DNA from: Chromatiaceae bacterium
Lineage (GTDB): Bacteria > Pseudomonadota > Gammaproteobacteria > Chromatiales > Chromatiaceae
Direction: 5' to 3'
Length of the DNA stretch: 10,066 nucleotides
NCBI GenBank assembly: GCA_016880695.1
Contig: JAEHCY010000418.1
Span: 1 to 10,066, forward strand
Program-made: the position numbers and the translations under genes
Notes under the pieces: generated by a model
Told to the model about the DNA's origin: nothing
What the model saw: only the letters and a program-made list of their open reading frames with translations
Databases searched by the model: none
Part shown: in pieces, positions 7,761 through 10,066 of the stretch
Position numbering within the stretch: position 1 is the stretch's first letter
Layout: every line of letters begins with the position of its first letter

Positions 7761-8783
7761 TCAGAGGATCGGGGGCGCGTACAGAAGGCCCCCATCCCGC
7801 CACAGGGCGTTCATTCCGCGCTTTATCCCCAGGGCGGATTGTTTGCCGAGGTTTCGCTCGAACATCTCCCCGTAATTGCCGATCTTGCGGACGAGATCAA
7901 CGGTCCATTGGGGTGCCAGGCCGAGGGCCTTGGAGGAGGCACCCTCGAGGTCGAGGAAGTAGCGGATGTCAGGTGTCGTCGCCTGCTCGCGGAGCCGGTC
8001 GATGTTGGTGGAGTTGATGTCGAGCTCCTCGGCGTTGATCAGGGCGTAAAGGGTCCATTCCACGATGTTGCGCCACTGATCGTCGCCCGTGCGAACCGCC
8101 GGCGACAGGGGCTCCTTGGAGAGGGTCTCGGGGAGGATCTTTTGGGCCGCGGGGTCGGCGAGGGTGGAGCGCAGGGCGTAGAGCTGGGACTGGTCGCTGG
8201 TGAGGGCATCGCAGCGCCCGCCCAGATAGGCCTCACGGGCGGTGTCGAAGGAGTCCGCGGCCACCGTGCGATAGGTCATGCGGTGGCGGGCGAAAAACCG
8301 CTCCAGGTGGCGCTCGCTGGTGGAGCCCGCCTGCACGCAGATGGCGGCACCGCTGAGCTCAAGCACGCTCATCTTGCCGCCGGCACGCGGCACGAGGAAG
8401 CCCTGGCCGTCGTAGTAGAGGACACCAACGAAGTCCATGCCGTGGGCCAGGTCCCTTTCCATGGTCCAGGTAGTGTTGCGGGAGAGCAGATCTACCCGGT
8501 TTTCGCGCAGGGCCTCCAAGCGGTCCTGATTGGTGAGACGAACGAATTCCACCTTGTTCGGGTCGCCCAGAACGGCGATCGCAACCGCGCGGCAGAAGTC
8601 AACGTCGAAACCGCTCCATCGCCCGTCTTTGTCCTGCAGGGAGAGGCCGGGGATCGCCCCGTTCACCCCGCACCGCAGGGTTGCGCCTTGTTTGACGTTG
8701 TCCAGGGTGCCTGCATGCGCGGTTTGCGCGACCCCTATGACGAGCCAGGCGGCAAGCCCGATCTGGCGAAAGCTGCTGAGCAT
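7761..8783 (-). CDS. Periplasmic amino-acid ABC transporter binding protein, AapJ-like
   Basis: A 340-residue exported solute-binding protein. The signal peptide is MLSSFRQIGLAAWLVIGV followed by AQTAHA, with likely cleavage after Ala24. The mature part follows the general L-amino-acid binding protein AapJ: GTLDNVKQ, CGVNGAIPGLS (38-48), GRWSGFDVDFCRAVA (54-68), DLLSRNTTWTMERD (98-111), FVGVLYYDGQGFLV (118-131), CVQAGSTSE (149-157), KEPLSPAVRTGDDQW (223-237) and WTLYALINAEEL (243-254). In the family it delivers amino acids to the AapQMP permease/ATPase. No permease or ATPase gene is adjacent in the window. ATG 8783 is favoured over upstream ATGs (8816, 8888) by the signal peptide and a strong GGAGG. 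It lies 41 bases after the DUF2782 stop and 34 bases before the DUF1015 start. Confidence 0.92.
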   Translation of the reverse strand: MLSSFRQIGLAAWLVIGVAQTAHAGTLDNVKQGATLRCGVNGAIPGLSLQDKDGRWSGFDVDFCRAVAIAVLGDPNKVEFVRLTNQDRLEALRENRVDLLSRNTTWTMERDLAHGMDFVGVLYYDGQGFLVPRAGGKMSVLELSGAAICVQAGSTSERHLERFFARHRMTYRTVAADSFDTAREAYLGGRCDALTSDQSQLYALRSTLADPAAQKILPETLSKEPLSPAVRTGDDQWRNIVEWTLYALINAEELDINSTNIDRLREQATTPDIRYFLDLEGASSKALGLAPQWTVDLVRKIGNYGEMFERNLGKQSALGIKRGMNALWRDGGLLYAPPIL

Positions 8784-8792
8784 GGATGCGGT

Positions 8793-8797
8793 CCTCC
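8793..8797 (-). promoter_or_regulatory. Ribosome binding site deciding the binding-protein start
   Basis: GGAGG on the minus strand (8797-8793), nine bases before ATG 8783. It supports this start over the in-frame ATGs at 8816 and 8888, which would place extra charged residues before the signal peptide. Confidence 0.75.
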
Positions 8798-8824
8798 CGC
8801 GCCGTCGGTTGATCATTAAACGCT

Positions 8825-9151
8825 CTACCACCGCAAGATGGCCCACTGCGGGGGCCTGATGGTGCGATCGCCGGGGTCGCGCCGCCATTGCGCGTCGCCG
8901 CTGCCGTCATCGTCCACCAGGTAGTAGGGGGCACCCACGCTGGGCGTGATCTTGGTCATGTAGAGGTTGTTGTTGACCCGATACTCCTCGACCGTGCGGT
9001 TGTCGTGCTCACGCAGCGTGACCGCGGGGGCGAGGTCGCTTTGCTGGACGTCGAGATTGAGGTCGGTAACCTTCGGTTGCCCGGCCGTGAGCCCCAGCGA
9101 CAAAGACCAAAGCCCAGACAGTAGGAAGGCGAGAGTAAAGGATCGAGTCAT
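8825..9151 (-). CDS. DUF2782 family periplasmic protein
   Basis: A 108-residue protein with an N-terminal signal peptide (MTRSFTLAFLLSGLWSLSLG, cleavage probably near residue 23-24). A short mature domain follows, rich in conserved polar residues: REHDNRTVEEYRVNNNLYM (47-65), ITPSVGAPYYLVDDDG (68-83) and a basic/tryptophan C-terminus ending PPQWAILRW. This matches DUF2782, a small gammaproteobacterial family without assigned function, commonly found near polA or thrB in other genomes as far as I recall. ATG 9151 begins right at the signal peptide; an in-frame ATG at 9178 would add nine residues, and neither has a clear Shine-Dalgarno. It is the first gene of a probable operon with the AapJ-like protein and DUF1015, though a shared function is not evident. 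Confidence 0.82.
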   Translation of the reverse strand: MTRSFTLAFLLSGLWSLSLGLTAGQPKVTDLNLDVQQSDLAPAVTLREHDNRTVEEYRVNNNLYMTKITPSVGAPYYLVDDDGSGDAQWRRDPGDRTIRPPQWAILRW

Positions 9152-9188
9152 CAGTCCAGGGGACCCGTCGAAGCTCATCGGCGGGCTT

Positions 9189-9197
9189 ATGGTATCA
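9189..9197 (-). promoter_or_regulatory. Possible extended -10 promoter for DUF2782-binding protein-DUF1015
   Basis: On the minus strand TGATACCAT (9197-9189) fits an extended -10 element: TG, one base, then TACCAT (4/6 to TATAAT). No well-spaced -35 was found (TTGTGC lies 20 bases upstream). The start would be near 9182, about 30 bases ahead of the DUF2782 ATG. Weak evidence from consensus matching only. Confidence 0.35.
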
Positions 9198-9401
9198 GGA
9201 TCGCGCAACCGGAGGCACAAGCCGCCGATCTTCTCGCAGGGCGGCAGGGCGGGTATCTCAGGCTCCGAGCGGATTGGTCCGCGGCGCGTCGCGAGGGTGC
9301 TCCGAGAGCCCTTCCTCCCGGCTGGTGCCACGGCAAACACTTCGCCAGATGGGGGTGGCCGCAGGGTTGCATCGATTCGATACGCCTTCCGAGGGGTGCT
9401 T

Positions 9402-9425
9402 AGGGTTCGACCGGAGGTCAACCCT
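9402..9425 (+). promoter_or_regulatory. Dyad overlapping a predicted promoter
   Basis: The outer arms AGGGTT (9402-9407) and AACCCT (9420-9425) are perfect inverted repeats. Inside them GACC (9409-9412) and GGTC (9416-9419) also pair, leaving a bulged C9408 and a 3-base loop. The 10-pair structure overlaps the -35 and spacer of the promoter at 9407-9435, so it could be an operator. No U-tract follows on either strand, arguing against a terminator. Confidence 0.45.
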
Positions 9426-9435
9426 GTGCTATAGG
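9407..9435 (+). promoter_or_regulatory. Predicted sigma70 promoter ahead of the sufE remnant
   Basis: TCGACC (9407-9412, 4/6 to TTGACA) and TATAGG (9430-9435, 4/6 to TATAAT) are 17 bases apart. A start near 9442 would be about 32 bases before GTG 9474. This presumably served the intact sufE before truncation. Moderate match only. Confidence 0.4.
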
Positions 9436-9473
9436 TATGCGCCCTTTTTCCAACCGGCCGGTGAGTGCGATCA

Positions 9474-9584
9474 GTGGACACGGACGAGATTCTGGAAGCC
9501 TTCGAGCTTCTGCCCGAATGGGAGGCGCGTTATGAGTTTATCTCCGATCTGGGTAAGGGGCTCGCGCCCATGCCGCAGGGGTGA
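9474..9584 (+). pseudogene. sufE: 5' remnant of sufE (cysteine desulfuration protein), truncated
   Basis: GTG 9474 opens a 36-codon frame ending at TGA 9582-9584. Its sequence, DEILEAFELLPEWEARY then EFISDLGKGLAPMP, closely resembles the N-terminus of SufE proteins (family pattern: DEI..NFELLDDWEDRY..I.ELGK.LPP.P). Intact SufE is about 135-145 residues and needs a cysteine in a downstream GCxSQVW motif to accept persulfide sulfur from SufS for iron-sulfur cluster assembly. That part is absent: none of the three forward frames after 9584 resembles SufE. The coding DNA before the break is GC-rich and the DNA after it is AT-rich, so the gene appears cut by an insertion or rearrangement. An in-frame GTG at 9465 is an alternative start. 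It could instead be a small unrelated peptide, but the similarity over about 33 residues makes the sufE reading more likely. Confidence 0.72.
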
Positions 9585-9626
9585 ATCCGGCCGGTTTTTC
9601 TCGTGCAGGATTTCTGCATATCTGAC

Positions 9627-9647
9627 CACTTTGTTATGGCCAAAGTG
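9627..9647. repeat. Inverted repeat CACTTTG-N7-CAAAGTG
   Basis: Perfect 7-base arms (9627-9633 and 9641-9647) around the loop TTATGGC. No U-run follows, so it is more likely a protein-binding site or a chance structure than a terminator. Confidence 0.5.
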
Positions 9648-9648
9648 T

Positions 9649-9658
9649 GATGTACATC
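9649..9658. repeat. 10-base palindrome GATGTACATC
   Basis: A perfect palindrome starting two bases after the preceding inverted repeat. Its role is unknown; it could be part of the same regulatory cluster. Confidence 0.45.
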
Positions 9659-9661
9659 TCG

Positions 9662-9690
9662 TTAACTTAATCACAAGTTGTGAATAGCAT
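9662..9690 (+). promoter_or_regulatory. Predicted promoter for the response regulator, with a dyad in its spacer
   Basis: TTAACT (9662-9667, 4/6) and TAGCAT (9685-9690, 4/6) are 17 bases apart. The spacer contains TCACAA-G-TTGTGA (9671-9683), a perfect 6-base inverted repeat with a one-base centre, well placed to act as an operator. A start near 9697 would leave a leader of about 87 bases that includes the hairpin at 9731-9750. Prediction only. Confidence 0.35.
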
Positions 9691-9730
9691 CTCGGTCATG
9701 TCCTTATTCAGCTAATACCCTTTACGTCTG

Positions 9731-9750
9731 ATGCTTTGTGGGCGAAGCAT
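9731..9750 (+). other. Hairpin in the predicted response-regulator leader
   Basis: ATGCTTTG (9731-9738) pairs with CGAAGCAT (9743-9750), one of the pairs being a T-G wobble, leaving the loop TGGG. It ends 33 bases before the ATG, just before another small palindrome, TAATT-C-AATTA (9751-9761). No U-tract follows. It could affect translation or message stability. Confidence 0.4.
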
Positions 9751-9783
9751 TAATTCAATTATGTATTGCGGGGCATTCCTCAG

Positions 9784-10066
9784 ATGAAATTGCTTCTGGT
9801 TGAAGACAACAGTACCGATGCAGAATTTCTTGCTGCATCGCTTCGGCGCAGCGGCGCGAATGATATCGAGCTTACGCATGTCATGACGCTGAAAGATGCG
9901 TCACGTTCACTTCGTAAGGGCGGTTTCGAGGTTGTGTTGCTCGACCTTGGGTTGCCCGATGGCTCTGGTATGGAATGCGTTGAAGCAATTCAGCAGGCTG
10001 ATGCCGATATGCCTATCGTTGTACTGAGTGGTCGAGACGATGAAGAGTTTGCATTGAGTATTCTGA
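9784..10066 (+). CDS. Response regulator receiver protein, N-terminal part (runs off right edge)
   Basis: ATG 9784 opens a frame to the window edge, giving 94 residues of a CheY-like receiver domain. Visible features are the acidic pocket Glu7-Asp8 in LLLVEDN, the phosphoacceptor Asp54 in VVLLDLGLPDGSG, and Ser82 in IVVLSGRDD, the switch Ser/Thr position. The conserved lysine would lie beyond the edge. The LGLPDGSG and VVLSGRDDEE style is common in stand-alone receivers and in receivers fused to GGDEF, PAS or histidine-kinase domains, so the output cannot be told. Codon use is less GC-rich than in the genes to the left (97 of 180 bases G+C in 9841-10020), in keeping with different ancestry. 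GGGG about 10 bases upstream is a weak ribosome site. Confidence 0.9.
   Translation, partial: MKLLLVEDNSTDAEFLAASLRRSGANDIELTHVMTLKDASRSLRKGGFEVVLLDLGLPDGSGMECVEAIQQADADMPIVVLSGRDDEEFALSIL

Larger units (their letters stand above)
9152..9473. other. Intergenic region between the DUF2782 gene and the sufE remnant
   Basis: About 320 bases without a supported gene. Short open frames on both strands here look like chance frames in GC-rich DNA. The left part holds a possible minus-strand extended -10 promoter (9189-9197), the right part a dyad and a plus-strand promoter (9402-9435). No tRNA could be folded, although GGTTCGA at 9404-9410 superficially resembles a T-loop. Confidence 0.6.
9585..9783. 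other. Low-GC, palindrome-rich intergenic region
   Basis: Hand counting gives 74 G+C in 9601-9780 (about 41%), well below the coding DNA to the left. No gene was recognised. It holds several short inverted repeats, listed separately, and a predicted promoter for the downstream response regulator. The composition change begins close to 9590, right after the sufE remnant stops. Confidence 0.7.

Noticed and set aside
9402..9425. GGTTCGA resembling a tRNA T-loop
   Set aside because: No acceptor, D or anticodon arms can be laid out around it; the sequence forms a simple dyad instead.
9454..9595. Direct repeat CCGGCCGGT at 9454-9462 and 9587-9595 flanking the sufE remnant
   Set aside because: CCGGCCGG also occurs at about 3434-3441 inside the DHH gene, and such GC-only words are expected by chance here. 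Without a mobile-element gene it is not good evidence for target-site duplication.
9471..9674. Minus-strand 67-codon frame across the sufE remnant and low-GC region
   Set aside because: It lies opposite the sufE-like frame, has no recognisable family and no ribosome site, and is best explained as a shadow frame.

Overview
The window looks like chromosomal DNA of a GC-rich gammaproteobacterium. The strongest sign is the minus-strand order ndk, rlmN, pilW, rodZ, the conserved gammaproteobacterial block that normally continues into ispG and hisS (here beyond the left edge). The RelA-type (p)ppGpp synthetase and a DUF2782 protein agree with this. The high GC and the mix of genes would suit a member of the Chromatiales/Ectothiorhodospiraceae, but that placement is an inference.

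Layout. Positions 1-2848 (minus) hold the 3'-truncated rodZ, pilW, rlmN and ndk, tightly packed and probably co-transcribed from a promoter at about 2969-2998. A divergent single gene on the plus strand (3094-4047) encodes a DHH/DHHA1 phosphoesterase with its own good sigma70-type promoter. It converges on relA (4079-6286, minus). Next comes a second minus-strand cluster, read in the order DUF2782 protein (8825-9151), AapJ-like periplasmic amino-acid binding protein (7761-8783) and DUF1015 protein (6485-7726). From about 9402 the plus strand carries a dyad and promoter leading into a 36-codon remnant of sufE (9474-9584). That remnant stops before the catalytic cysteine region. At that point the DNA changes abruptly: by hand count 9601-9780 is about 41% GC, whereas gene-rich parts to the left are far higher (one 60-base row at 3901-3960 is about 77%). 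The low-GC stretch is full of short palindromes and leads into a response-regulator receiver gene that runs off the right edge (9784-10066).

How the genes relate. The left block is housekeeping: nucleotide balance (Ndk), 23S rRNA/tRNA methylation (RlmN), type IV pilus secretin pilotin (PilW/PilF) and cell-shape scaffold (RodZ). RelA makes the stringent-response alarmone. The DUF2782/binding-protein/DUF1015 cluster has no permease or ATPase beside it, so the binding protein appears to be an orphan here. The right end looks like the border of an acquired or rearranged segment, or possibly an assembly join, that has cut sufE.

I see no clear undescribed multi-gene system. The parts most worth a second look are the sufE breakpoint with its palindrome-rich low-GC flank, the DHH protein with an altered GGGH motif, and the orphan binding-protein cluster. 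No rRNA, tRNA, CRISPR array or transposase gene was recognised.
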